A DNA stretch of 64,000 nucleotides, taken from contig BSBK01008428.1 of the NCBI GenBank assembly GCA_027943335.1, positions 219,501-283,500 of the forward strand. The letters are read 5' to 3'. A model generated the notes under the pieces. That model was not told where the DNA came from, did not search any database, and saw nothing but the letters and a program-made list of their open reading frames with translations. Each line of letters begins with the position of its first letter. Within the stretch, counting starts at the first letter, position 1. Source of the DNA: Chamaecyparis obtusa. Taxonomy: Eukaryota > Streptophyta > Pinopsida > Cupressales > Cupressaceae. The position numbers and the translations under genes are program-made. Positions 1 through 10,350 of the stretch are shown in pieces.

Positions 1-68
1 TCAAAGACAATACATAATTTGAGTAGCAATTTCCTTCAGACAATTGTTTCCAACAATCTCCCTCTTTG
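1..68 (-). mobile_element. Ty1/copia polypurine tract and start of 3' LTR (partial)
   Basis: Read on the minus strand, a purine-rich tract (CCAAAGAGGGAGAT) ends at 56 and is followed at 55 by TGTTGGAAAC, the usual copia arrangement of polypurine tract and LTR start with TG. The LTR runs off the left edge of the window, so only 55 bases of it are seen. It is the 3' end of the copia relic at 388-768. Confidence 0.65.
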
Positions 69-387
69 GTATTGATGGCAACACAATATGTCATAGCATA
101 AGAAATTTTTGAAAGAATTAGCTCGGTTCAAATTCAAATCTCCCTCTATCAGCAAACTTCCTATTTCTTGAAAACTCTTCCTCTGACTATTGAAAATTTC
201 TTGAAGTAATAGAAAAGACATAGCAAACACTCCCTCTTTGACAACACATGCCAAAGATAATTCACATATTACCGGTGTAAACTAATGTACCTCAAGTACT
301 GATTCATATGCAATGATTCCTTGAATATGCTGCATCAACATGTTGATTTTCAATCATGTTCTGGTTGATGCATCACTAAAACTATAT

Positions 388-768
388 TTAGTGAGCCTCT
401 GATAGGGGAATGACCCCTAACTTACCTATTAGATACACAAATGTATCCTTAGGTAATGGTTTGGTGAGAATGTCTGCAATCTGCTCTTTTGTATGAATAT
501 ATTCTAATCTGATTTTCTTGTCCTGCACCAATTCTCTGACAAAGTGATATTTAATAGCAATGTGCTTGGTTTTGGAATGCATCACTGGATTCTTTGAAAT
601 ATTTATTGCACTGGTATTGTCACAAAATATAACAACTGGTTCTTTGATTTCAACCTTCATACCTTGTAATAACTATTTAAACCAAACAATATTTGAACAA
701 TTTACTGCAGCAGCAACATATTCTGCTTCAGCTGTGGATTGAGATGTGCAATAACTCTCTAAGTGATA
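388..768 (-). pseudogene. Ty1/copia RNase H, C-terminal part
   Basis: The minus-strand reading shows the copia RNase H tail: STAEAEYVAAA, then VVIFCDNTSAINISKNPV, then HSKTKHIAIKYHFVRE, and ADILTKPLPKDTF near the end. These blocks are diagnostic of the last ~120 residues of a copia polyprotein, which removes the RNA strand during reverse transcription. One in-frame TAG lies at 673-675. The RT, integrase and gag that should lie upstream are absent, because the frame meets a Ty3-type integrase relic at about 760-775. The polypurine tract and LTR lie in the expected place downstream. Orientation and family are certain; it is a fragment. Confidence 0.85.
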
Positions 769-774
769 AGATGA

Positions 775-1040
775 ACTAAAGTTTAGTTGCACGGGCCTAA
801 GGCATGCTATAATGAGGTCCATAGAGAAGAATTAAATGTTGGATAATGGTCTGAAATATTATTCGATGGAATGCAATGAAGTCTTACAATATCCTCTTAA
901 AATAGCATAGCCATAGAAGCTACTAGATATAAGAAGATTGTATAGGAGATAAATGTGCTACCTTTGTTAGTCTTTCGACCATGGTAACATCATGCCTCTG
1001 TGGAGTAACTAGTAATCCCATAACAAAGTCCACTAAAACT
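775..1040 (-). pseudogene. Ty3/gypsy (chromovirus-type) integrase core relic
   Basis: On the minus strand, 1,035 down to about 780 reads as a degraded integrase core. It contains DFVMGLLVTPQRHD, ERLTKVAHLSP, then IVRLHCIPSNNISDHYPTFN and SSYHLE. These match the chromovirus block DF-GLP...DRLTK-AHF-P...IVRLHG-P..I-SDRDP-F. Several stops interrupt it. Its downstream end is joined directly to a copia RNase H in the same orientation, so this is a chimeric junction and not one element. The catalytic Asp region is recognisable but the gene is dead. Confidence 0.6.
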
Positions 1041-1310
1041 AATAAAGTTGAAGCTACTATAGTTTTCTCATTAAATTTTTGAGCACAAGTAGTAGCCTTC
1101 ATTGTTATGTATGTGGAGCCTAATCAAACTTTTCCTATGGCGGTATTGAGTTGCAAGTTTCAGATTGTAATCATTGGATAATAATAAAGATATTGGACTC
1201 ATTCTTGGTGGACGTAGCCCAGGGATTGGGTGAACCATGTTAAATTCTATGTTATTGTGTTCTTTCTTGTTTGTTAATATTTGCATTTTCTACTTATTAT
1301 CCTAACATTC
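1041..1310. other. No gene recognised
   Basis: AT-rich sequence between the integrase relic and the 505-bp repeat. Minus-strand reading is open for about 70 codons but resembles nothing I know and has no supporting context. Confidence 0.4.
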
Positions 1311-1815
1311 ATTTGAGATAAAATGCCCACCTTTACCCTTAAGTCACCCATGTGTCAAAAATTACATCAATAGAGATAGAATTTTCCATGAATGTTTTAA
1401 AGCATATTTAAGTTGTAATCATTTCAACTTTCAGTCACAAACTGCTATATCGACATAAGTACAAGAGAGTTATACCATTTGAGAAAATAGAGATAAGAAA
1501 AATGCAATAAAAGAAGATGTCAACATAACATAGAGTAGGCTGCCTTGATAGAGTTGGAAAAATATTCATCAGAGGAAAGAAGACTACCAGAGAAAGAATT
1601 TAAACCAAAACTAATAAATTAAGCTACACTAATGAGCATTATTGGTGAAAGGATATGTTCATTCCAACGATAAAGGATCTCCATAGAAAGAATTGTTGAC
1701 CGATGTGTCGAAGGAATATATACTGATGAAAATGGAACAAAAGGAAAGAAAGGTTTCCACCATGAGTTATACCGATGAGTTTGATCAGAGAAATAGAAAA
1801 ATATAGGATTAATGA
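1311..1815 (+). repeat. 505-bp direct repeat, copy 1
   Basis: This segment and 3,154-3,658 align end to end at a constant offset of 1,843 bases with no net indel. Both begin ATTTGAGATAAAATGCCC and end GATTAATGA. The differences seen are scattered substitutions. The space between the copies holds a copia LTR fragment. No coding capacity is apparent. Confidence 0.85.
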
Positions 1816-2900
1816 CAGGTGGATCAATTATTAGGTTATCATTGATGTTAACTAATCAACTTAGTATTTTCAATATGTTACCATATATTGTGCAATTGAG
1901 TCACGAGTTAAGTATGTTTTTGAAGTTACTATTCTAATAAAAGAATATGTTATGTGTTAGTAAAGTAGTAAGTCATTTGTATAATTATTTCAAATTATTT
2001 GACATCACATTGCCTAAGGTATGCATTTGAGGTGGATTCTTTAAGAAGTTTATTTGGGTCAAATAATTTTTTGAAGATGGTTCAATTTCCAATGTGAAAT
2101 TCATATGGAAGTAGAAGCGATCAGAGAAAAATAGTTTATAAATTGTTAGATATGTTGTATCTTACCTAATATGAAATGGATCATTTGTATCTTGGATCTA
2201 GGGTTTATTTTAAGCCAGTGGAAGAAAATCTATATATTGGAAAGTTGAAAAATAAATTATTTGTTGATTGCGAATTATAAAAGGATGTAGTAACAAAGAA
2301 AGTGAAGGAATCAAGTGCGATCAAGCTAGGTAAGGTTATAGTGCATGGAGAAGAGTTTAATAACTTAATGGGATCTGATCATGCATAGGTAGTGTAATTC
2401 CACAAATTATTTTATCTATTTTTTTCTAACAATTGTAATAGTGAAATCCCTTAATGAGGTGGATCCTAAAAGTGTTTTTTTGTAAATCCTTTAACAAGGT
2501 GGGATTCATATTGAATGTTAAAATTCCCCTAACAGGGCTTCTCCTAATAGGGAAAATATCTTGATATCTCTAATGGAAAATTTCTTAACCAAGTAGCACC
2601 TAACAATGCTTTTGTAAACTTTTAACAAGGTAAGCTCCTCACAAGGTATATTCTAGAAGAATAAAAATTTAGTGGGTACCGCCTCCCACCATGGTTTTTC
2701 CCTTTTGGGTTTCTACAAGAAAAATATGGTGTCTTCATTATGTGATTGATTATTTATGGATTCATACTTTGAAAGTTTATATTTATATTAGTTTTTGTTG
2801 AATGTTTGGTGCATAAAGTTTAAGAGTTTGAAAGTAGTGAATTTTTTTATTACCGATTCACCCCTCCCCTCTCATTTATAATGAGACTTGTATAAACAAT
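1816..2900 (+). mobile_element. Ty1/copia LTR fragment
   Basis: The first ~180 bases match the LTR that starts at 63,725 in this window (63,787-63,975), in the same direction. Further on are features common in copia LTR tails: repeated 'cctaacagggct / taacaaggtggg' phrases at 2,440-2,640, CCATGGTTTTTCCC at about 2,690, and TTCACCCCTCCCCTCTC near 2,860. No primer-binding site or gag follows, so I read it as a solo or truncated LTR. The right boundary is uncertain. Confidence 0.55.
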
Positions 2901-3153
2901 ATTATCACCTTTACTTGATTACAATAGATAATACATACAAAGGCCTTAATATCATGATAAGATAAGAATCATATACAATATAACACTATATTCCAAGAAG
3001 TCATAATTATCATAATTGCAGCAATAACCATATAACTAAAAGAACTCGACTACAATCAACGAGGAAACCCTAGAAACTCCTGACCAAGCATTAACCTCCT
3101 AAAAGCCATAAAGAAAAAGGTCAAACATGAACATCCACAAAATAGTAGCCTTG
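2901..3153. other. No gene recognised
   Basis: AT-rich spacer between the LTR fragment and the second 505-bp repeat copy. I see no recognisable element. Confidence 0.4.
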
Positions 3154-3658
3154 ATTTGAGATAAAATGCCCACCTTTACCCTTAAGTCTCCCATGTGTCA
3201 AAAATTCTGTCAATAGAGATAGAGTGTTCCATGAATGTTGTAAAGTATATTTAAGTGTTAATCATGTCATCTTTCAGTCACAAACTACTATATCGACATA
3301 AGTACAAAAGAGTTATACAGTTTGAGAAAATAGAGATAAGAAAAACACAAAACAAGAAGATGTCAAAATAACATAGAGTAGGCTACCTTGATAGAGTTGG
3401 AAAAATATTCATCAAAGGAAAGAAGACTACCAGAGAAAGAATTTAAACCAAAACTAATCAATTAAGCTACACCAATGAGCATTATTGGTGAAAGGGTATG
3501 TTCATTCCAACGATAAAGGATCTCCATAGAAAGAATTGTTGATCGATGTGTCGAAGGAATATATACTGATGAAAATAGAACAAAAGGAAAGAAAGGTTTC
3601 CACCATGAGTTATACCGATGAGTTTGATCGGAGAAATAGAAAAATATAGGATTAATGA
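3154..3658 (+). repeat. 505-bp direct repeat, copy 2
   Basis: Second copy of 1,311-1,815 at the same length. After the shared GATTAATGA the two copies diverge: copy 1 enters the copia LTR fragment, copy 2 enters unrelated AT-rich DNA. Confidence 0.85.
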
Positions 3659-4574
3659 AAAATTAATTCTTTGCTATTGCACATTACGCCAATGATATGT
3701 TTTCAAAGAAACATACTACAAGTTGCACGAATGAGAAAATTGATTAAATTGAAGGAGCTTGTGCAAAGGGCATCAAAGGAGGTTATCGCATTGATATAAT
3801 ACACAAAGGTGAGACACCATTGGTAAAAATTTTGATGATGAGTTATTCAGTGGAAGTAACTCTATCTAAAGAGAAAATAATCCTATGTTTGATAGAGTAA
3901 GTATTGTCTATAAGAAAAATCAAGAAAATATTATCTATTACACCAATGAATAAATTGAAGTAAGGAAAACACTTATCAGAGGAAGTTGTAGTAAAAATTC
4001 AATTTACCAAGCTTTCACTATCACAATTCAAATTAAAATGCTTCAATGATGATGTAAGTTACCCTGATGATATTTTCATCAGAGTAACACTTCTTATGTT
4101 TCTCCAACAATCAAATGTAAAAGGGATAAAAAACATGAGAGTAACTAACAAGGTTGGAATAAGTTTTTAAAGGGTTATCAATGAGTGAACTCTATTGATA
4201 GGATTTGTAAACAAATTGATCGGTAGAGGTTACAATGATATAATCCAAGTGAAATTTTATGTTCAAATGTTTATTGGGAGACATAACCAAGATGAGATAG
4301 GTGAAGTGAAAGATTGTACAATTGATCAAAGGAGGTTATACCAATGCTACTAAGAGACATGAAACATATTAAAGAGACATGTGAAAGGACTCATCGATCA
4401 AACAAAAGAGCTTATAAAGAGCATGAGATAGAATTACATCAGTGTATCACATAACAAGAAATGATAATAACAGTTGTCCTGTAAAACATTTTAAATTTCA
4501 AATTACAATGATACTTGGAAATCTATTTTGATTGTGCTCCTTCTATACACAAATAAATAACTTACATTTCATAG
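3659..4574. other. No gene recognised
   Basis: About 0.9 kb of AT-rich sequence with stops in all frames. Phrases such as 'caaaggaggttatcgc' and 'aaaggaggttatacc' recur loosely, which suggests retroelement untranslated sequence. I cannot assign it. Confidence 0.35.
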
Positions 4575-5140
4575 ACAAAATATACCACAACTACATTTAC
4601 ATTGTACTACCACTACATAAAAAATGTACTAACTATTGAAGTATTGTCATTGATGTCAAAGGTGGTAATTTTTTCATCATTGATGTTAAAGGGCCACTAT
4701 ACAAAATATATCACAATTGCTTTTATTGCCATTAATGTCAAAGGGTGCATCATTCAACGAAAAAATAATATTTCATTTTAGGCAACGTCTTCTTGTATTT
4801 TTTGGTGTGCCTACTTTTGCGTGATCTATTTTTTGTTATCCTACTTTTTCATGGGTTGTTATTTGGATGCCCTATTTTTTCACAATTTTCCTTTTCGATG
4901 CCCTACTATTTTGTGGATTATTTTTTGGCTGACCTAAAAGAAGTATTTCAAATAAATAAAAATCATCGACAAACCTAATTAGGGTTATTTTTTAGGTTAT
5001 TTAAGTATAGGACACTTGAAGTTCATTTAATCATCAATGATACAACCATATTTATAAGAATATATCAGCTATACATGAGATTGGATATATAAGAAAAGTC
5101 ATAAAGAAGATTTTTTTGATGTTGTGAGTAGATTATGAAG
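4575..5140 (+). repeat. Diverged upstream copy of the host gene promoter region
   Basis: This block parallels the sequence just upstream of the host gene. Both share ACAAAATATACCACAA (also near 6,380), a 'gtcaaaggtggtaa' phrase, the 'gccctatttttnca...ctgacctaaaagaa' section, and a 5'-leader-like part ending GATGTTGTGAGTAGATTATGAAG. That ending matches GATGTTGTGAGCAAATTTTAAAG at about 7,735-7,757. Where the real promoter has TATATAAATA, this copy reads 'tatttaagtata'. No coding exon follows, so it is a promoter and leader duplicate without its gene. Confidence 0.65.
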
Positions 5141-6179
5141 AATAAATAATAAATAAATAGATGTTGTTAAGATAATTAAATAAATAATAAGTATTTATTT
5201 AATTATGAGAAATAAAAATGTTACTGAATAAAAGATATATTTATTTATTTATTTAGTCAATGGTTAAAAAAACTAAAGAATTAGTTAAATAAATTGTTAA
5301 ATAATTTTTTAACTAATAGAGGATTCATGGATATATAATTAAATAAATAGAAAAAATTATTCAATCAAATAAGCACATTTTTAGGTGTTTATAGTAATTA
5401 AGAACTACATGAGAATATATAGGAATTCAACAAGGTCGGGAAGGTAACCACTATGAGAATTGATAAGGTTGATTAATATTGTCACTAATGAGAAAGATAG
5501 TGACACAATTTATTATCTAATTTTGTATAGTTGTCCTCCATCATTATGATTGTGATACAACATAGCTATTTGTACACATAGGATGTTGACATCTCATTGC
5601 ATACTATTCATATTTGTATTGAATTATCTAGCTAGGTAATTAGATGTGTAAGGAAACTAAGATAACAAAACAACTTTCTACACTAGTCTTTGAGAGGATG
5701 GTAAAGCAAAAAATGTAAATCTTTACAAAAATTAAGTAAACTAAATAATTTAAACAAAATTAAATATGATGAACAACACAACACAATGATTTCTGAGGTA
5801 AAACTCTTTCAAAAAAAAAAAACCCCGCTCTAAAAGTTGGCCAATAAATATTATTTTGAAATTAACAAAATTAAAATATGCTTACAAAAAAAATTCTCAA
5901 AAAACTATCAACCAATAAAGGTAATTCAATAGCTATAACAATCTTAGACACAACCTTCACCCTATGCCCCTAATAAATAAGTGATACAATTTATGAAACT
6001 CTTAAATGATATTACAAAACCATGAGCTAAAAATCAGCCAAAAAGTGACACCCAACTAGTCACCAATCCAAGATGGCTTTGATGTGTCAAAATGTACTTT
6101 GTAATGACACCTATATTTGACCATTAAATTACCATAATACTTGAGAATCCATCCTATTGTACCCTCATATACACTAGTA
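5141..6179. other. AT-rich spacer, no gene
   Basis: Runs of ATTT/AAAT and short poly(A), with stops in every frame. I see no coding region, RNA gene or mobile element in it. Confidence 0.5.
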
Positions 6180-7060
6180 CATGGAAAGGCCTATATAGTG
6201 ATCAAGATGCACTCTTAAATAAAAATAATAATTAATTAAAAATAAAAAATAATTTTTTTTATAATTTTTCTAAATTAATTAATTATTCTAACCTTTCACA
6301 AATAAAAGCATTAAAAATTAAAAATAAAAATTGATTATTTGTTTGAATTTTTAATTAATTTAAAACTTCCATTTTCAAGACAAAATATACCACAAGTACA
6401 TTTAGATTGTGCAATTATTAGTAAAAAAATGTGCTAACTATTTTTTTATTAGATAAAAGGAAAGAAAAGTTACATAAACAAATATTTATAGCAGTATAAA
6501 GGTGGCAAGTTACATAAACAAATAGTTATAGGAGTAAAAAAGTTAATTATATGTTATATGTACTAGAAAAATATTTAAATTACAATTTTTTTATTAATTT
6601 ATTTATAAATTTAAATTTATTTGACAATCAATAATTATCTTAACAATGTAAAATGAAAGGCACTAGAATGACTAAATCATCATAAAAGAATCATACGGTA
6701 AACATGGTGACCATCAAATTCAAGGCTTCTATGGAAAAGACTATTCAAGGATCAAAATGCATTGTTAAATAAAATTTTAATTAATTAAAAATTAAAAACA
6801 ATAGCATTTTTATTATTTAAAAATAATCAATAATTTTAACCTTTAACAAAAAAAAGTGTTAATTTTTATTTTAAATAATTATTTGTTAATTTCTAATTAA
6901 TTTAAAACAACAACTTCTAAACAAAATATACCCAAAGTTCATTTACATTGTATAGTCATTAATAAAAAAAATGTGCCAACTATTTTTTTATTGGAAAAAA
7001 GGAAAAAACAAAGTTACATAAACAAATAGTTATAGGTGTAAAAAGGTGGGAAATTTGTTG
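6180..7060 (+). repeat. Tandem duplication, ~540-bp unit, two diverged copies
   Basis: About 6,180-6,560 and 6,720-7,050 share the same ordered landmarks: 'gatcaagatgcac/gatcaaaatgcat', an 'aattaattaaaaat' block, 'taacctttcaca/taacctttaaca', ACAAAATATACC at 6,380 and 6,921 (offset 541), and AAAGTTACATAAACAAATA. A third partial copy of the ACAAAATATACC section lies at 4,575. Confidence 0.75.
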
Positions 7061-7086
7061 TCAGTTAATGTATTGTTTTTTAATCA

Positions 7087-7600
7087 ATATTTTATGTATT
7101 TTTTGGTGGGCCCAATTTTTAGTCATCTTTTTGCGCCCTACTAATGTGTGGGTTGCTTTTTGGCCGAACTAAAAGAACTATTTTAAATAAATAAAAAATA
7201 TCATTGGTTTCAAAGGTGGTAAGTTTGTTGGCATTAATGTCAAAGGGTCAATGATTTAATGTAAAATAATATTTTATTTTAGACATTTTATGTATTTTTT
7301 GGTGGGCCCAATTTTTAGTTGTCTTTTCGCGCCCTACTAATGCGTGGGTTGCTTTTTGGTCGACCTAAAAGAACTATTTTAAATAAAGAAAAAATATCAT
7401 CGGTTTCAACGGTGGTAAGTTTGTTGGCATTAATGTCAAAGGGTCAATGATTTAATGTAAAAATAATATTTTATTTTAGACAATATCTTCATGTGTTTTT
7501 TTGGTTGCTTTTTGGGCGCTTTATGTTTCAATAGGTTGTCTTTTGGACGCCCTATTTTTGCAGGTTGCTTTTGGGCCGACCTGAAAGAAACATTTTAAAT
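7087..7600 (+). repeat. Promoter-proximal tandem repeat, ~197-bp unit
   Basis: Units start near 7,091 and 7,287, and a third shortened unit starts near 7,483. Shared blocks are TTTATGTATTTTTTGGTGGG, 'cgccctactaatg', GTGGGTTGCTTTTTGG, 'cgacctaaaagaactatttt' and GTTGGCATTAATGTCAAAGG. The first two units are nearly identical. The last unit runs straight into the TATA box. A fourth, more diverged relative lies at 4,780-4,970. Each unit ends in a GCCGAC-like element (7,574 is an exact GCCGAC). Confidence 0.85.
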
Positions 7601-7614
7601 AAATAAAAAGAAGG

Positions 7615-7624
7615 TATATAAATA
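7615..7624 (+). promoter_or_regulatory. TATA box of the host gene
   Basis: TATATAAATA lies directly after the last repeat unit and about 190 bases before a strong splice donor. Transcription would be expected to start about 25-35 bases downstream. The same block in the duplicate at 4,575-5,140 has lost this motif. Confidence 0.6.
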
Positions 7625-7817
7625 GAGGTCACTGGGAGTCCATTTGAACATCAATGAGAAGAGCAGATTTATGAGAGTAAATCAGCTACATTTGAGAACA
7701 AATATATGAGCTTAGTCTTGAAGAAGATTTTGTTGATGTTGTGAGCAAATTTTAAAGATCTAGGAAAGAGTTGTACACGAAATAAGCAGAGGGAGGGCTA
7801 CTGAGAGAGGGCTATAG

Positions 7818-8384
7818 GTAAGAATTTTCAACTAAACTTGTTTTACTTTTATCATTCCATAGTCCTTCAAATTCAGATTTGATTTAGGTTCTGATAAATA
7901 GTTTTCAATAGAAACTTCTTTTATTTATTGATTTGTTACTTTTATCATTCTTTAGTACTTCAGATCCAGATTTGATTTAGGTTCTTCTCAATAGTTTTCA
8001 ATACAAACTTCTCCTAGTTTGTTAGTTGGGTGTTTGTAAGAAGGTTTAGTGCACCGAATACGGGGAAATTTATTCTGTCCGTATCTTCCCATTGGCCTAA
8101 TTTCTGGCTTGTTTGTTTGCCTTGATTATTCGACTGGTGTCGAGAGCTAATTACTCTGTAGTTTTGTGCATTAAAGAACAAAACCGCTTGATTATTCATT
8201 CGACTGGTGTCGAGAGCTAACTCTGTAGTTTTCTGCATTAAAATCGCTTACTTATTCCAGTGGTATCCAATTTCATAGCTTGTTGTCTGTGTCCATGTCC
8301 ATATAATAATTTGAGAAGCATATAGGGCACAGTTTATTACTTTACAATGTTTAATCAAATCCTGCTATATTTTTTCCTTGCCAG
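7818..8384 (+). other. Predicted intron in the 5' UTR of the host gene
   Basis: The donor AG|GTAAGAA at 7,817/7,818 fits the plant consensus closely. The acceptor TTTTTCCTTGCCAG ends at 8,384 with a good pyrimidine tract. Removing it leaves a short non-coding exon 1 (about 7,650-7,817) and places the first ATG of exon 2 at 8,495, with no ATG between 8,385 and 8,494. A CAG at 8,400-8,402 is an alternative acceptor. The intron is inferred from sites only; transcript data would settle it. Confidence 0.5.
7846..8250 (+). repeat. Two short tandem duplications inside the predicted intron
   Basis: First pair: 7,846-7,922 and 7,937-8,014 share CTTTTATCATTC, AGATTTGATTTAGGTTCT and 'atagttttcaata.aaacttct', a period of about 91. 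Second pair: 8,125-8,190 and 8,191-8,250 share ATTCGACTGGTGTCGAGAGC, 'ctctgtagtttt.tgcattaaa' and 'cgctt', a period of about 70. Confidence 0.8.
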
Positions 8385-8494
8385 TTTTCTGGTTTCGACC
8401 AGTTGAAGCAAGGTTTATTGAAAGTAATTCCCAAAATTTGTTTTGTTTGTCTGGAAGTCATTGTAGGAAGCAAATTGTTGAGATCAAGGTAGAA

Positions 8495-9169
8495 ATGGAT
8501 TTTGAAGGCGGTCCTCGGGGATCCCAAATGCCACAGCCAGCGAATGAAGAAGCGGCGAAGAAGATCTCAACTGAAATGGCAGCCCACTGCAGATCACATT
8601 TCTTTGGCGTGCGCCGGAAATACGAACACAAGGCCGGAAGATTCACAGATTTCTTTGCCGAAATGCGTAAGCCCGATGAAGTTAAGTCGGTTTCAGGCCG
8701 AAAGAAAAGTGGGAATATCAACATAAAGAGCTTCAAAACGGATGTTGAGGCCGCTGTTGCGTGCTCTGTGCTCATTCACATCTTCAAAACTTGTGTTGAC
8801 GCCACACGAAAGCCCGGTAAAGCGCCGTTCAGGCCCGGTAAAAACGAGTCGGATGGGGTGGTGCTGCAATGCCACACTGTGCTCGTACAACGGCAAATGG
8901 AGAAGGCCGATGCTCGGCTTCCCAATTGCACTCTTAATAGCGAGATTCGGAAGTTTTGCAACAGTTGTGCCGAAGATTTCCTTGAGATTGCGGAGGGTGT
9001 GAAGAGTGGTGAGCGTGAAATGCCGGAGGATGAGGGTCTGGCGGACGCTGTTAGGAGGTATATTTCTGAGGCAGTGCAGGGTTCTGAGATGTACCCGCCT
9101 CACAGGATTCCTGCTCAGAAACAGAGGATGCCGTCTGTTCTGAAAAGGAAGTTTCATAAGCTAACCTAG
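8495..9169 (+). CDS. Host protein with divergent AP2/ERF-like motifs (224 aa)
   Basis: An intact 224-codon frame, clearly richer in G+C than its AT-rich surroundings, starts at the first ATG after the predicted acceptor. The frame is open upstream to 8,378, but without an ATG. Residues 36-41 read FFGVRR, 53-60 FFAEMRKP, and 79-89 SFKTDVEAAVA. In this order they resemble the AP2/ERF signature (YRGVR, AEIR-P, F-T-EEAA-A). The spacings are longer than in a standard ~60-residue domain and the conserved Trp residues are missing, so DNA binding cannot be assumed. Residues 180-224 are rich in basic residues and Pro and end KRKFHKLT, a possible nuclear signal. No membrane segment or signal peptide is seen. 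The protein family is otherwise unknown to me. The ORF, start and host origin are fairly secure; the AP2 assignment is a hypothesis. Promoter and leader-intron calls are separate entries. Confidence 0.6.
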   Translation: MDFEGGPRGSQMPQPANEEAAKKISTEMAAHCRSHFFGVRRKYEHKAGRFTDFFAEMRKPDEVKSVSGRKKSGNINIKSFKTDVEAAVACSVLIHIFKTCVDATRKPGKAPFRPGKNESDGVVLQCHTVLVQRQMEKADARLPNCTLNSEIRKFCNSCAEDFLEIAEGVKSGEREMPEDEGLADAVRRYISEAVQGSEMYPPHRIPAQKQRMPSVLKRKFHKLT

Positions 9170-9779
9170 TCCTACTTCACCATGAACTGCAAATAACAGG
9201 ACCATTTTACATATGCGGCAAATCTATGTGTACGGCACACAAACTAAGATTAGGTTTTTGCATGTGATCGTATTCCAAGATCAAACAAAACTCATGCTTG
9301 TTGAATTTTGCTCTCTCTAATGATTATGATTATTTTCTCCTGCCTGTGGTTGATTATTAGTACAGCAATGATAATGCCTTGTGATGCCATGTTTTTTCCT
9401 CTTTTTTCTGATACATTTCAGATCATTCTTGTTTTACAATACACAAATATGGCAATTCGACTGTGGTACATGGATTTTCCTATTGTTTTAAAATACACAA
9501 ATATGACTTTTTCAGTCGAATGCATTCTTATATGAATTGAATGAAGCGACTCTGTTATCCTCATGCGACTAAGAGTAAGCCGCCAATAGCAATGAGAGAC
9601 ATAAAAGACCCTATAAAACTTGGCCAACCGAAACACGAAAGCAATCGCAAATGTGAATTGTGAAAATCTCATATGAAATGTATTGCACGTAGTCATATGA
9701 AATATGCATTGCATGTACATCTGAAACATGTTCAAGTTACTGTTATAAGATTTCTTATTAAAAGACCCATCTTTTTTTA
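9170..9779. other. 3' flank of the host gene
   Basis: This should hold the 3' UTR. No clean AATAAA site stands out near the stop. A short direct repeat, TACACAAATATG with a flanking 'ttttcctattgtttta', occurs at about 9,440 and 9,494. No second gene is seen. Confidence 0.4.
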
Positions 9780-10350
9780 CATATCGACAAATATCTTATA
9801 ATATACTTACATTAAATCTGAACCTAAATACTTGTTCGGAAACAATAAATTGAAAAGAAAACAGTAATATTTAGCCTATGCGATATTTTAGATCATTCTG
9901 TGCAGAATACATACATCTTGTAAGGTTTTTTCCACCAGATGAAGCAATACAGCACAATTCCATTCAATCGATTTACCTATACCAACATCATTCCTTAAAA
10001 ATTTATTAATATAGTTGAAGTTATTTGAAACCCCATTTTCCTATACCAACATCATTCCTTACAAATTTAATAATATATTTACATTGAGTTTAAACTTAAA
10101 TATTTATTCGAAATAAATTAAAAAGAAAACAGTAAATTAAGAACTATAATCACAGTCAAATCAATTTTTTTCCCTATGATTTTAAATAATATTTAGCCTA
10201 TCCAATACATTTTCCATCATTCTATGCATGGAGAGTAAATACATCTATTTGGGTGAAATTAAATCTCATAAAATAAACTGCAACTTTGCAGCAGATGAAG
10301 CAATACAGCAATACAGGACAATCTTATTCAAGCCGATCACCTAATAATGA
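9780..10350 (+). repeat. Diverged tandem duplication downstream of the host gene
   Basis: Landmarks at 9,795-10,000 recur in order at 10,065-10,350: 'aatatactta/aatatattta cattaa', AAAAGAAAACAGTAA, AATATTTAGCCTAT, 'atcattct.tgca', CAGATGAAGCAATACAGCA and 'attcaa.c.gat.acc'. CCTATACCAACATCATTCCT also occurs twice (about 9,980 and 10,042). The copies differ by many substitutions and by small insertions. Confidence 0.75.

Noticed and set aside
7087..7600. CRISPR-like spaced repeats
   Set aside because: Units are ~197 bp and contiguous, in a plant context; this is a tandem duplication, not a CRISPR array.
8378..8494. N-terminal extension of the host protein upstream of the ATG
   Set aside because: It would start at TTG and crosses the predicted splice acceptor; plant translation normally starts at ATG.
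8458..9157. Several long minus-strand and alternative-frame open readings over the host gene
   Set aside because: They overlap the G+C-rich coding exon, have no motifs, and their codon use is a by-product of the plus-strand gene.
9308..9735. Overlapping open frames downstream of the host gene
   Set aside because: Hydrophobic, low-complexity translations of AT-rich sequence with no homology that I can recognise.
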